From JAAFHS01 sp031396505 (lineage in GTDB: Bacteria; Pseudomonadota; Alphaproteobacteria; Rhodobacterales; Rhodobacteraceae), in the NCBI GenBank assembly GCA_031396505.1, contig JANNKX010000354.1, positions 1-23,586 on the forward strand: a DNA stretch of 23,586 bases, read 5' to 3'. The translations under genes and the position numbers were made by a program. Below are positions 6,600-15,148 of this stretch, in pieces (positions within the stretch are counted from its first letter, which is position 1; each line of letters opens with the position of its first letter). The notes beneath the pieces are model-generated. The model had not been told where the DNA came from. It made no database searches and saw only the letters and a list, made by a program, of their open reading frames with translations.

Positions 6600-7784
6600 A
6601 TGCCGATCCTTTCCACCCTGACCGCAGCGCGCGGCGGGATTGCGGCCTTTGCGGCGATGGGCGTGGTCTGGGGCACCTTTGCCGCCGTGCTGCCCGACCT
6701 GATGGTGATGCTGGGGGTGGATGAGACGCGGCTGGGCCTGTTGATGTTCATGACACCGATTGCCGCCGTTTGCGCGATGCTGGCCGCGCCGCGCATCGGG
6801 GCGGGGCTTGGCCCGGTGGCGTTACCCGTGGCGGCCTGTCTGATGGCGGCGGCCTTTGCGCTGCCGGGGCATGCGGCGGTGGTGTGGATGTTTCCGATTG
6901 CGATGATGTGCTGCGGGGCGGCGACGGGGCTGACGGATGTGCTGATGAATGCGCGGGTGGCGGCATTGGAGAACGCGCGGGGGCTGCATCTGATGAACCT
7001 GACGCATGCGGCGTATTCGTTCGGCTATGCCGGGGGGGCTTTGGGCACCGGGCTGATGCGGTCATGGGGATGGTCGCCTGCATGGGTGATGGGGGTGATG
7101 GCGGGGTGTGCGTTCGTGCTGGGGTTGCTGACCGTCGAACGCGATGGGCGGATCGAGGGTCTGGTTGTGCCGAAAGGCAAGGTGGCGGGGCGGTTGGGGT
7201 TGGTGCCGATCATCGGGGGCGGGATGGTGCTGATCGCCTTCATGACAGAAAACGCCGCCGAAAACTGGTCGGCGTTGCATATCGAAAAGACGCTTGGCGG
7301 CAGTCCGGCGGAAGGGGCTGCGGGGCCCGCGACGCTGGCACTGACCATGGGGTTTGCGCGGCTGGCGGGGCAAGGGATCGTGGCGCGGGTAGATGCGTAT
7401 CCGCTGATGCGGGGGGGTGCGGTGGTGGCGGCCATTGGCGCGCTGATTGCGGCGGCGGCGGTGACGCCATTCATGGCCTATGCCGGGTTCATCGTGATGG
7501 GGATCGGGGCATCGGTGATTGCGCCCACGGCGTTTTCGCTGGTGGGGCGACAGGCGCAGCCTGCGGCACGGGCGCGCGCGGTGGCGCGGGCGACGCTGCT
7601 GGGGTATTTCGGATATTTCTTCGGGCCGCCGCTGTTGGGGTTTCTCGCGGGCACCTTCGGGTTGCGCGCGGCGTTTGTTTTCGCGGCGCTGATGCTGTGC
7701 ATCATTCTTGCGCTGGTGGGGTGGATGGCGCGCCAGGGGCGTGATCAGTCCCCTGCCCCCACAGGCCCGTCAACGCCCGGCTGA
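6600..7784 (+). CDS. MFS transporter (YbjJ/YfcJ-like)
   Basis: A 394-residue membrane protein with twelve predicted transmembrane helices. The first helix and following loop carry WGTFAAVLPDLMVMLGVDE and then LGLLMF, the typical MFS pattern seen in YbjJ-like proteins. A charged loop near residues 180-200 separates the two six-helix halves. It should move small solutes across the inner membrane by proton coupling; the substrate cannot be predicted. ATG 6600 is preferred over upstream starts because the leading 35 residues of the longer frame are hydrophilic and unlike the family, and CGGAG lies shortly before. Its last 83 bases overlap the 3' end of ycjF on the other strand. Confidence 0.88.
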   Translation: MPILSTLTAARGGIAAFAAMGVVWGTFAAVLPDLMVMLGVDETRLGLLMFMTPIAAVCAMLAAPRIGAGLGPVALPVAACLMAAAFALPGHAAVVWMFPIAMMCCGAATGLTDVLMNARVAALENARGLHLMNLTHAAYSFGYAGGALGTGLMRSWGWSPAWVMGVMAGCAFVLGLLTVERDGRIEGLVVPKGKVAGRLGLVPIIGGGMVLIAFMTENAAENWSALHIEKTLGGSPAEGAAGPATLALTMGFARLAGQGIVARVDAYPLMRGGAVVAAIGALIAAAAVTPFMAYAGFIVMGIGASVIAPTAFSLVGRQAQPAARARAVARATLLGYFGYFFGPPLLGFLAGTFGLRAAFVFAALMLCIILALVGWMARQGRDQSPAPTGPSTPG

Positions 7785-8742
7785 CAAGGTTTGTTACCTT
7801 TGGTTTCGGCAGGGCCACAAAGGGCATCGGGCGACACACCTCCATTGCGGCCACGCCGACACGGGCGGTCAGCGCCCCGTTGACCACGCCTTCGCCAAAG
7901 CGGCGCGAGAGTTTGGACAGCACACCGCCGCCTGCAACCGCGCCCAGCAGATCATCGGTCAGCGCCACGGCCCCGGTGGCAATCAGATGCCCGAACACCC
8001 GGCGCATCAGGCGCCAGCTGCCAAGGGTGCCCGCGCGGCCGCCGTAAATCTCGGCAATGCGGCGGATCATGCGCAGGTTGGCAAACAGCGCCATCGCGAC
8101 ATCGGCAAGGGCCATGGGCACAAGCGCCGTCACCATCGCCACCCGGCGCGCGGCCTGTTCAATCTCGCGCCGCGCGGATTGGTCAAGGGGATGCAGCACA
8201 TCGGTTTCGGCCATCGACAGCAACGCATCGGCGTCCATCACATCGGCCTGCCGTTCCGCCAGTTTCGCGCGGCCCCATGCGGTATCGACGCGGGCGGCGT
8301 AAAGGCGGGTCAGGGCGGCCACCATCTGCCTTGCGGCGGGCAGATCGTGGCTGGCGTAGGCGGCTTCGGCATCGCTGCGCAGGGTATCAAGGCGGCGCAG
8401 GCGGGCAAAGGCCACCCATTCGCGCGCGGCAAGGATGACCGCGGCGAGGATGGCAAGCCCGATCAGCGCAAAGCCGATCCAGCCAAGGATCATATTCCGG
8501 GCCAGCAGCCCCTCGACAAAATCCCAGATCGCGACCGAGATCACGAAACTGAACAGCGACCCAAACGCCCAGAGCGCAAAGCGCGTCAGACCCGATGGGC
8601 GCAGGGTGGCGATGTCGGCTGCTGCCTGCATGCTGGGGCCCGCCGGCAGGGCATCGGGTACGGGTGCTGCAAGGCCGGGATCGGCCTCACCCTGCAAAGG
8701 GATCAGGGCGGGGCGGCGCAGCGGGGTGGGATCATCGGACAT
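7702..8742 (-). CDS. ycjF: YcjF family inner-membrane protein (TIGR01620 / DUF697)
   Basis: A 346-residue protein with a proline-rich cytoplasmic N-terminus, two adjacent transmembrane helices (about 53-80 and 84-112) and a conserved C-terminal helical DUF697 region holding FANLRMIRRIAEIYGGRAG. YcjF is a membrane partner of the YcjX GTPase-like protein; in E. coli both belong to the phage-shock response, though their job is unsettled. Here ycjF follows ycjX after an 81-base AT-rich gap. No good ribosome-binding site precedes the ATG at 8742. The last 18 or so residues, rich in Pro and Ala, look like an added tail and lie inside the overlap with the MFS gene. Confidence 0.88.
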   Translation of the reverse strand: MSDDPTPLRRPALIPLQGEADPGLAAPVPDALPAGPSMQAAADIATLRPSGLTRFALWAFGSLFSFVISVAIWDFVEGLLARNMILGWIGFALIGLAILAAVILAAREWVAFARLRRLDTLRSDAEAAYASHDLPAARQMVAALTRLYAARVDTAWGRAKLAERQADVMDADALLSMAETDVLHPLDQSARREIEQAARRVAMVTALVPMALADVAMALFANLRMIRRIAEIYGGRAGTLGSWRLMRRVFGHLIATGAVALTDDLLGAVAGGGVLSKLSRRFGEGVVNGALTARVGVAAMEVCRPMPFVALPKPKVTNLVSRALTGLWGQGTDHAPGAPSTPPAQE

Positions 8743-8823
8743 GGGGACACATGTTCGAATTATGCAATCTGCGCCACATTTTTCGCGGAAAGATCGTGTT
8801 TTTGATCGGAAAAATACATATAA

Positions 8824-10221
8824 TCACAGCATATCCCCAATCAAAAATTCGGCTGCGCGGTCCAGCCTGATATGCGGCGGACCATCCCCCGGGCGCGACG
8901 TGATGCGGGCTGGCGCAAACTCCATCAGGCCGAATTCGGCATCAAGCCACGCATGCGCACCTTCACGTGCGGGGGATAAAAGGCGCGCAGGGTCGGACGG
9001 CAATTCGCCCGCATACATCGCGGCCTGCTGACCGGTGGTCAGCAAACGCCCGCGCACGGCGTCAAGGCTGTCATCACCGCGGGTGATCACCTCTTCGACC
9101 GTGGCCCGCAGGGAGGCAATCGACATCGCCGCCGTTTCGGCCCCGGCGAAATCGGCACGTGCCTGCGCCTCGGCCAGCAGGGCGGCCACGATCGCAGTCA
9201 GGCGGGGGTGCTGGCTGTGGTGCAGATGGTCGGCCTTGGTGGCGGCAAACAGGATTTTTTCGACCCGCTTGCCGCCCAGAATGCCCGACAGCCAGCCGTT
9301 CTGCCCGGGGCGAAAGGCCAGCAGCACCTCGGCCATGGTGCGGCGCAGATCCTCGACCGCGCGAGGGCCGCGATGGATGGCACCCAGCACATCCACCAGC
9401 ACGACCTGCCGGTCGATCCGGGCAAAATGATTGCGGAAGAACGGCTTGACCACATGTGCCTTGTATCCTTCGAACCGCCGTTCCATTTCGCGCCACAGGC
9501 TGCGCCGCGCGGTTGTCGCCGGGCGCGGCAAGGGCGCAAATGTCAACACGGGTGATCCCGCCAGATCACCGGGCAACAGGAACCGCCCCGGCGTGCAATC
9601 GGAAAAGCCCGCCGCGCGTGCGGCGTTCAGATAGGCGGTAAAGGACGCAGCGAGTGATTGCGCGCGACCCTCATCCAGCGGCAAGGACCCGTCCTCGGCG
9701 CGGGCGGTGGCCATGAAATCGGCGGCCTGTTCGCGTTTGGCAATGCGGGCCAACACCTCATCGGACCAGTCGGCATAGGATTTGCCCAGCAAGGACAGAT
9801 CGAGCAGCCATTCGCCGGGATAATCGACGATATCCAGATGCAGGGTGCGCGGCCCCTGAAAGCCTGCAAACACCCCGCGCGGCGCAATCCGGAACGACAG
9901 GCGCAATTCGGACACGGCACGGGTGGATGCAGGCCAGCGCGGATCATTGCCCGTCAGGGCGGCAAGATGCCCTTCGTAATCAAAGCGCGGCAGGGTCATG
10001 TCGGGTTGCGGTTGCAGAAACGCGGCCTCGATCCTGGCCGCGTGGCGCAGTTGCGGCATACGGCCCCGTTGCAGCAGATTGGCGACCAATCCGGTGATGA
10101 ACACGGTTTTGCCCGCGCGCGACAGGCCGGTGACGCCAAGCCGGATGACAGGATCGGAAAACAGGCCGGTCAGGGGCGCGAAAACCCCGCCCACGCGACC
10201 CGATATGGCTGACAGAACCAC
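8824..10221 (-). CDS. ycjX: YcjX family P-loop NTPase (DUF463)
   Basis: A 465-residue cytoplasmic protein with Walker A GLSRAGKT (32-39), a DYPGEW segment (133-138) typical of YcjX, and TKAD (328-331) in the position of the guanine-specificity motif. YcjX proteins are conserved GTPase-like enzymes paired with YcjF and linked to envelope or phage-shock stress in enterics. I chose the GTG at 10221 because GAAAGG lies seven bases upstream and the resulting N-terminus (MVLSAISGRV) resembles homologs. The gene begins 22 bases after the stop of the upstream repeat-protein gene, so the two are almost surely co-transcribed. Confidence 0.92.
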   Translation of the reverse strand: MVLSAISGRVGGVFAPLTGLFSDPVIRLGVTGLSRAGKTVFITGLVANLLQRGRMPQLRHAARIEAAFLQPQPDMTLPRFDYEGHLAALTGNDPRWPASTRAVSELRLSFRIAPRGVFAGFQGPRTLHLDIVDYPGEWLLDLSLLGKSYADWSDEVLARIAKREQAADFMATARAEDGSLPLDEGRAQSLAASFTAYLNAARAAGFSDCTPGRFLLPGDLAGSPVLTFAPLPRPATTARRSLWREMERRFEGYKAHVVKPFFRNHFARIDRQVVLVDVLGAIHRGPRAVEDLRRTMAEVLLAFRPGQNGWLSGILGGKRVEKILFAATKADHLHHSQHPRLTAIVAALLAEAQARADFAGAETAAMSIASLRATVEEVITRGDDSLDAVRGRLLTTGQQAAMYAGELPSDPARLLSPAREGAHAWLDAEFGLMEFAPARITSRPGDGPPHIRLDRAAEFLIGDML

Positions 10222-10243
10222 CCTTATGCCTTTCCGTCCGGGA

Positions 10244-12361
10244 TCAGTTCACCCAGCCCTGTTCCATCACCGTGCTGCGGATCAGATCACCATCAGGCCC
10301 TTCGGTTTCAAGGGCGCTGCGCAGGATGAGCGTTTGCACGGCGCACAGATCGGCGGGATCGGCATTCACGGGGTCGCCATATGCGGCAATCAGATCGGCC
10401 CCGTTGGGCAGGGCATCAAGCGTGGCAAACAGCGCGTCACCGACCAATTGCTGACCACGGTCGCGATGCCCGGGCGCCAGTTGCGCGCGGGGGGGGGCAT
10501 CCTGCACCTCGGCCACGATGGCGGCGGCCTGACGGATCAGCGCGGCCTCGACCTCGGCCGGGGTCCATGCGGCCATCGCGGCCAGTTCGGCAGCGCGTGC
10601 GGTGGCGGGGTCCAGTTCGGCGCGCAGGTAGGGGGCACACTGGTCGGGCGGCAGGGTTTCGGCGATGCGCAGGGCATCGGTCAGATAACCACGCTGGGCA
10701 TCGGCGGGCAGGCGGGCGATGCCGCTTTGCGCAAGGTCGGCACCGAAGGTGGACAATTGTTCGGCGGTCATACGGGCCACGACCTGCGGGTTGTCGGGCG
10801 ACATACCAAAATCGGCAAAGGGCTGGGCAATGTCGGCGGCAAGCCTGTCGCGCAGGGCAGGCTGATCAAACAGCGCGGTCAGATAGCCGGCAAAGGCGTC
10901 GCGGAGTGCCCCGGTCGCAGCCAGGCGATCGGTGGCCTGTGCCAGCACGGTGTCGCGGGTGGCAGTGTCATCCAGCAGGGCGCGGATTTGCGCGATCAGT
11001 TCGGGGGGCAGACCGGGGTCAAGATCATAGCTGTCATCATAGCTGTCGGTGTAGGGGCCATTATCGGCGATCTTGTCGTCGTCATAGGTGCTGGTCACCG
11101 CTTCGGCCACGCGGGACGCATCAAGAGTGCTGGCTTTGGGTGCGGTGTCATCGGCAGGTTGGCCCAGATCTGTGGGCAGAAGGCCAGCCGTATCGGTGTC
11201 CGAGGGCAGTTTGGCGCGATCGGCCAAAGGCGGGCTGACGACGGGGTTACCAGCGATCTTGTCGTTGTCGTCGATATTGGGGACGGCGTCGGTGGCGTGG
11301 CTGACGGCCAGTTCGGCGGCCTTGGGGGCGTCGGTGGCGGGTTGGCCAAAATCCGCGTCAACCACGGGATCGGGCAGGATGGAGGGCAGTTTGGCGCGCG
11401 GGGTCAGGGGGGGCTGCACGTAGGGGTTGCCTGCGATCTTGTCGTTATCATCAATGTTTGGGGTGCCATCGGCGGCAAAGCTGACGGCCAGATCGGCGGT
11501 TTTGGCGGCATCGCTGGCGGGCGTGCCAAGGGTGGTGGCGTCAAGGCCCCCGGCGGCAATACCGGGCATTTTGCGGCGTTCCTCCAAGGGTTCGGGGGGC
11601 GGTTCATTACCGGTGATCTTGTCTTCGTCATAGATGCTGCGCACGGCGTCGGCGGACAGGGCCACGGCCAGATCGGCGGTTTTGGGCGCATCGGTGGCGG
11701 GTTGGCCCAAAGCGGCGGGATCGGTATCGGCCTCGACCACCGAGGCGGCCTTGATCCGGTCGGTCAGCGGCACGGGTTGGGGTTCATTGCCGTCGATCTT
11801 GTCTTCGTCATAGCTGGTCAGGCGGGCATCGGCGCGCGCAGACACGGCCAGATCGGCGGTCTTGGGGGCATCGCCGGGGGGCAGGCCAAGGTCGGTGTCG
11901 CCTTCGGGCAAGGTGCCGGGCAATTTCGCGCGGTCGGCCAGCAGCACGGGGTTGCCCGCGATCTTGTCGTTGTCTTCGACATTCGGCACGGCATCGGTGG
12001 CGTGGCTGACGGCAAGGTCTGCGACCTTGGGCGCATCGCTGGCGGGCTGGCCCAGATCAGCCTCGCCTGCGGGCAGTACGCCGGGACGTTTGGCGCGGGG
12101 TGCCAGTGGCGGGGCGACGGGGTCGTTTCCGGCGATCTTGTCGGTGTCGTAATCGGTGACGGTGGCCGCGCTGCGGGTCGCCTCAAGCGTGGCAATCTTT
12201 GCGGCGTCGGGGTCGACGGGCAGACCAAGATCGGCATCGGTGAGGGTGGCAATCAGGGGTGCGGAGGCGGCCTTTTTCACATCTGCCAGATCGGTCGTCT
12301 GGGCGGCGACGGGTGCCGCAAAAAGGGCCAGAACAACGCCGAGGGATTGCATAGACCGCAT
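10244..12361 (-). CDS. Secreted seven-repeat protein of unknown function upstream of ycjX-ycjF
   Basis: A 705-residue protein that I cannot assign to a family. It has a signal peptide (MRSMQSLGVVLALFAAPVAAQ) and then seven degenerate repeats of 55-62 residues. Each holds LGxPA, an APKxADLAVS stretch and an acidic DKIxGN core (starting near residues 74, 132, 187, 247, 307, 367 and 429), followed by a proline-rich linker ending in DRAKLP or similar. From about residue 448 the protein becomes an alpha-helical, cysteine-poor domain (only Cys575 and Cys673, which could form a disulfide). The predicted charge is strongly acidic. ATG 12361 is chosen because AAAGGTGG lies upstream and the signal peptide starts there; an in-frame start at 12406 would put hydrophilic, tryptophan-rich sequence first. 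It leads an operon with ycjX and ycjF. Confidence 0.85.
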   Translation of the reverse strand: MRSMQSLGVVLALFAAPVAAQTTDLADVKKAASAPLIATLTDADLGLPVDPDAAKIATLEATRSAATVTDYDTDKIAGNDPVAPPLAPRAKRPGVLPAGEADLGQPASDAPKVADLAVSHATDAVPNVEDNDKIAGNPVLLADRAKLPGTLPEGDTDLGLPPGDAPKTADLAVSARADARLTSYDEDKIDGNEPQPVPLTDRIKAASVVEADTDPAALGQPATDAPKTADLAVALSADAVRSIYDEDKITGNEPPPEPLEERRKMPGIAAGGLDATTLGTPASDAAKTADLAVSFAADGTPNIDDNDKIAGNPYVQPPLTPRAKLPSILPDPVVDADFGQPATDAPKAAELAVSHATDAVPNIDDNDKIAGNPVVSPPLADRAKLPSDTDTAGLLPTDLGQPADDTAPKASTLDASRVAEAVTSTYDDDKIADNGPYTDSYDDSYDLDPGLPPELIAQIRALLDDTATRDTVLAQATDRLAATGALRDAFAGYLTALFDQPALRDRLAADIAQPFADFGMSPDNPQVVARMTAEQLSTFGADLAQSGIARLPADAQRGYLTDALRIAETLPPDQCAPYLRAELDPATARAAELAAMAAWTPAEVEAALIRQAAAIVAEVQDAPPRAQLAPGHRDRGQQLVGDALFATLDALPNGADLIAAYGDPVNADPADLCAVQTLILRSALETEGPDGDLIRSTVMEQGWVN
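11060..12232 (-). repeat. Seven in-gene tandem repeats (about 165-186 bp each)
   Basis: The DNA encoding the seven protein repeats is itself repetitive: segments such as GCGATCTTGTCGTTGTC and GGCCAGATCGGCGG (plus-strand reading) recur with changes. The units have diverged, so they are old and probably under selection at the protein level; the linker lengths vary more than the DKIxGN core. Such arrays can gain or lose units by recombination. Confidence 0.85.
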
Positions 12362-12447
12362 CAGGACCACCACCTTTGACCAACACCGCCAGAATGACGA
12401 AGCCAAAGCCCCTTGGCCAGAGGCTTTGGGTGCGGTAACGCAGGTTT

Positions 12448-13245
12448 ATGCCACGTTATGCCCTGATGATCGACTATGACGGCGCACCCTTTGCGGGTTG
12501 GCAGCGCCAAACGCATCATGCATCGGTGCAAGGGGCAATCGAGGACGCGCTGGCACGGCTGACGCCGGGGGATTATGTGGTGACGGGTGCGGGGCGTACG
12601 GATGCGGGCGTGCATGCGACGGGGCAAGTGGCCCATGTGGACATCGCGCGCGACTGGGACCCGGCACGATTGATGGGGGCGATCAATGCGCATCTGCGCC
12701 CTGCCCCGGTTGCGGTGTTGCAGGTGGCGCGGGTGGCGGACGCCTTTCACGCGCGGTTCGATGCGCGCGAGCGGCGCTATCTGTTCCGCCTGCAAGGGCG
12801 GCGCGCACCGGCAACGCATGACGCGGGGCTGGTGTGGCAGGTGCCACATGCCCTTGATCTGGCGGCGATGCAGACGGGGGCGGCACATCTGATTGGCAAG
12901 CATGATTTCACGACCTTCCGGTCAGCGCTGTGTCAGGCGCAAAGCCCGGTAAAAACGCTGGACGAAGTGTTGATCACGGAACATGCGGTGGCGGGCGGGC
13001 GCGAATACCGGTTTGCCCTGCGCGCACGCAGTTTTCTGCACAATCAGGTGCGGTCGATCGTGGGCACGCTGGAAAAGGTGGGATCGGGCGCATGGGCACC
13101 GGACCGCGTGCGCAGCGCCCTTTTGGCCTGCGACAGGGCGGCCTGTGGGCCGGTCTGCCCGCCGCAGGGGCTGTATCTGACGGGGGTGGGCTATCCGGTG
13201 GACCCGTTTGCAGCGGTGTTGGGGCAGCCGGCGGGCGCAACATGA
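12448..13245 (+). CDS. truA: tRNA pseudouridine(38-40) synthase TruA
   Basis: A 265-residue enzyme that converts uridines 38-40 of the tRNA anticodon stem to pseudouridine. The N-terminus YALMIDYDGAPFAGWQRQ and the catalytic loop GAGRTDAGVHA (catalytic Asp52) are diagnostic, as is the RSFLHNQVRSIVGTL segment near residue 195. Full length for the family. It is divergent from the repeat-protein operon and convergent with the DUF2330 gene, from which its end is only 22 bases away. Confidence 0.96.
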   Translation: MPRYALMIDYDGAPFAGWQRQTHHASVQGAIEDALARLTPGDYVVTGAGRTDAGVHATGQVAHVDIARDWDPARLMGAINAHLRPAPVAVLQVARVADAFHARFDARERRYLFRLQGRRAPATHDAGLVWQVPHALDLAAMQTGAAHLIGKHDFTTFRSALCQAQSPVKTLDEVLITEHAVAGGREYRFALRARSFLHNQVRSIVGTLEKVGSGAWAPDRVRSALLACDRAACGPVCPPQGLYLTGVGYPVDPFAAVLGQPAGAT

Positions 13246-13267
13246 CCCGCGGCATGCCCGCTGCGGA

Positions 13268-14557
13268 TCAGCGGTAGCGCGCATCCACCGATTTGGCGAT
13301 GTTGCCCTGGATGATGTCATTGCGCCATCCGGTCAGCGCGCGCAGACGCTGGCCTTCATCGCGCACACGGGTGCGGGTGGCGCGAATGTAGTCATCCGCG
13401 TCACAGGTGATTTCACCTTCGAACGGGTGATTCAGGATATAGCGGCCTTGAAAATTCGTGCGGTCGTCGGTGACGGCGAATTTCAGGTCTTCGTAAAAGC
13501 TGTCAGCGGAATAGCGGATGTGCAGGCGGGTGACGAACACCGGGGGCACGGAGGCATCGGCGCGGCGCACCCAATCGACGCCAAGCTGGCGGAATTCGTT
13601 GAACGACAAGGGATCATCGGCGCAGGGGTCGCACCATGACATATCCCATGCGTATTCAAGGAATGCGCCATTGCGCGGGGCAAGCTTGTCAATCATCGCG
13701 CGGTAGAACTGGGGGTAGAATTCCTCGACGAACAGGGGCAGATTTTCGTCAGTGGGGATTTCCTTGGTCATGTAATTGGTCAGCCCGACGCGGCCTTCCT
13801 GCGCCAGTGCCAGCACGATCAGGTCTTGCGGGCCGTCGCCGTTGAGTTTGCCAAGCTGTATCGGCAGCATGAAGTCGGGCGACCGGAAGCTGATTTGCAG
13901 GGGTTCGAGTTCCTGGGTGGCGTCTGCGGCGTGGCGGCTGAGGTTGACCTTGGCGACGAAGAATTTCATGCCGCCCGTGATGTAGCCCTGAAGGGCGGCC
14001 TCGGCCCCGTCGGGGAGTTTGTAGCCTTCACTGCGCAGGAATTCGGCAAGGCCATCGGATTGGGTGGCCGACAGCATCTGGATGTCATAAGACCCCACGG
14101 CGAATTCGCGTTCAATGGTGACGCCGAGGGCGCGGGCACCTTCGACGCGTTCGCGGCGGGTGGAGCCGCCGAACAGACCGGAAGATTGCGAGGCCGCTTC
14201 GTAAACAGGCTCTGCTACTGGTTGGCATGGGTCATGATCAAAATACTCCACCAGACGCGGCGCGGTGTAGCGGTCGAGGTGGGCGATGGTTTCGGACGGC
14301 ACGGTGGTCACCTGATTGCGGTTCAGCACGCCGGGGGTGGGCACGATCATCGCGAATTCGGCGGGCGTGCCGCGATAATCGGATGACATGGTGATGACCG
14401 ATTTGCGACCGGATCGCGCGTAAACCACGGTGGAGGAGCGGTTATACAGCGAACCATCGGCGCGGGCGACGTAAAAGCCGCAAAAGGCCTGTGCGGCGGG
14501 GGCGGTCAGCAGCGCGGAAAGAAGGGCGAGGGAAAAGGCGAAGGTCAGGCGGAACAT
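13268..14557 (-). CDS. DUF2330 domain-containing secreted protein
   Basis: A 429-residue exported protein with signal peptide MFRLTFAFSLALLSALLTAP (cleavage near AQA), after which FCGFYVARADGSLYN begins the mature chain as is typical for DUF2330. Later segments such as MIVPTPG, GYITGGMKFFVAKVNL and the SFRSPDFMLPIQLG strand are also family-like. The role of DUF2330 is unknown; the mature protein holds several cysteines that may pair in the periplasm. AGGAG stands eight bases before the ATG. It lies 73 bases after the TerB-like gene on the same strand, and the two have near-identical leaders (CAGGAG, then CCG just before ATG), so they may share a transcript. Confidence 0.85.
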   Translation of the reverse strand: MFRLTFAFSLALLSALLTAPAAQAFCGFYVARADGSLYNRSSTVVYARSGRKSVITMSSDYRGTPAEFAMIVPTPGVLNRNQVTTVPSETIAHLDRYTAPRLVEYFDHDPCQPVAEPVYEAASQSSGLFGGSTRRERVEGARALGVTIEREFAVGSYDIQMLSATQSDGLAEFLRSEGYKLPDGAEAALQGYITGGMKFFVAKVNLSRHAADATQELEPLQISFRSPDFMLPIQLGKLNGDGPQDLIVLALAQEGRVGLTNYMTKEIPTDENLPLFVEEFYPQFYRAMIDKLAPRNGAFLEYAWDMSWCDPCADDPLSFNEFRQLGVDWVRRADASVPPVFVTRLHIRYSADSFYEDLKFAVTDDRTNFQGRYILNHPFEGEITCDADDYIRATRTRVRDEGQRLRALTGWRNDIIQGNIAKSVDARYR

Positions 14558-14630
14558 CGGACGGCTCCTGCAAATACGAATGAATGCAGGCTATCCGAAT
14601 GTGCAGCGCCGTGTCATCACAAAACGGTGG

Positions 14631-15050
14631 TCACACCCGCATGTGCCGCACCCGCGCGCCCCATTCGATGGCAGCGGCATGCAGGCGGTCCACCGCCAGC
14701 TGATCGCGGATTTCTTCCAGCATTTCCAGTTCCAACTGACGCACATTGCCATCTGCGGACGCCACATCGCAGGCCATGGCATAGGCGGTTTCGATCAGGC
14801 GCGCAGGCAGGGCCTCGCGGATCAGGCCGAACAGGGCATCAAGGCCTTCTTCTTCTTCGAACAGATCGAACACGGTCTGGCTGATCTGGCGGATGCGGTC
14901 GGGGTCATAGCCAAGGAACGCGGGCATCTGGTTGACCATGCGGTTGATCGCCACCAGTTCGGCGGTGCGCATGTGTTCATCCGATGCGGAGACCGCAATC
15001 ATCACGGCCACAAGCGCATCTTGCGGCGAAAGCGAAGGGGTCTGGGACAT
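14631..15050 (-). CDS. TerB-like (tellurite resistance/DjlA N-terminal type) protein
   Basis: A 139-residue all-helical cytoplasmic protein. ALVAVMIAVSASDEHM and the second acidic turn MACDVASADGNVRQLELEML match the twin acidic motifs of the TerB/DjlA-N fold, which can bind metal ions. Despite the name, most stand-alone members have no shown link to tellurite. AGGAG lies seven to eight bases before the ATG. The gene is divergent from lysK and lies upstream of the DUF2330 gene. Confidence 0.85.
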   Translation of the reverse strand: MSQTPSLSPQDALVAVMIAVSASDEHMRTAELVAINRMVNQMPAFLGYDPDRIRQISQTVFDLFEEEEGLDALFGLIREALPARLIETAYAMACDVASADGNVRQLELEMLEEIRDQLAVDRLHAAAIEWGARVRHMRV

Positions 15051-15148
15051 CGGATGCTCCTGTCAATTGGCGCGCACATTATTGACGTGCGGCGGGGGGG
15101 ACAATAGAGGACAGGCCGTGGCAATGTGCCCCGGTAAGGAATACCACG
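15051..15148. promoter_or_regulatory. Divergent promoter region of the TerB-like gene and lysK
   Basis: This 98-base gap must hold the lysK promoter and probably that of the TerB-like gene. TTGACG at 15082-15087 is a good -35 for lysK; the best-spaced -10 (TAGAGG, 15105-15110) is poor. An inverted pair CGCAC and GTGCG brackets the TTGAC. Support is limited to position and these short matches. Confidence 0.3.

Noticed and set aside
9998..12379. 793-residue glycine-rich plus-strand frame opposite the repeat protein
   Set aside because: Its repeats are the mirror of the minus-strand repeats. The minus-strand frame has a signal peptide, ribosome-binding site, operon context and a non-repetitive domain.
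12404..12427. Inverted pair AAAGCC / GGCTTT resembling a terminator
   Set aside because: It lies between the starts of two divergent genes, has an 11-base loop with a short stem, and no T-run follows.
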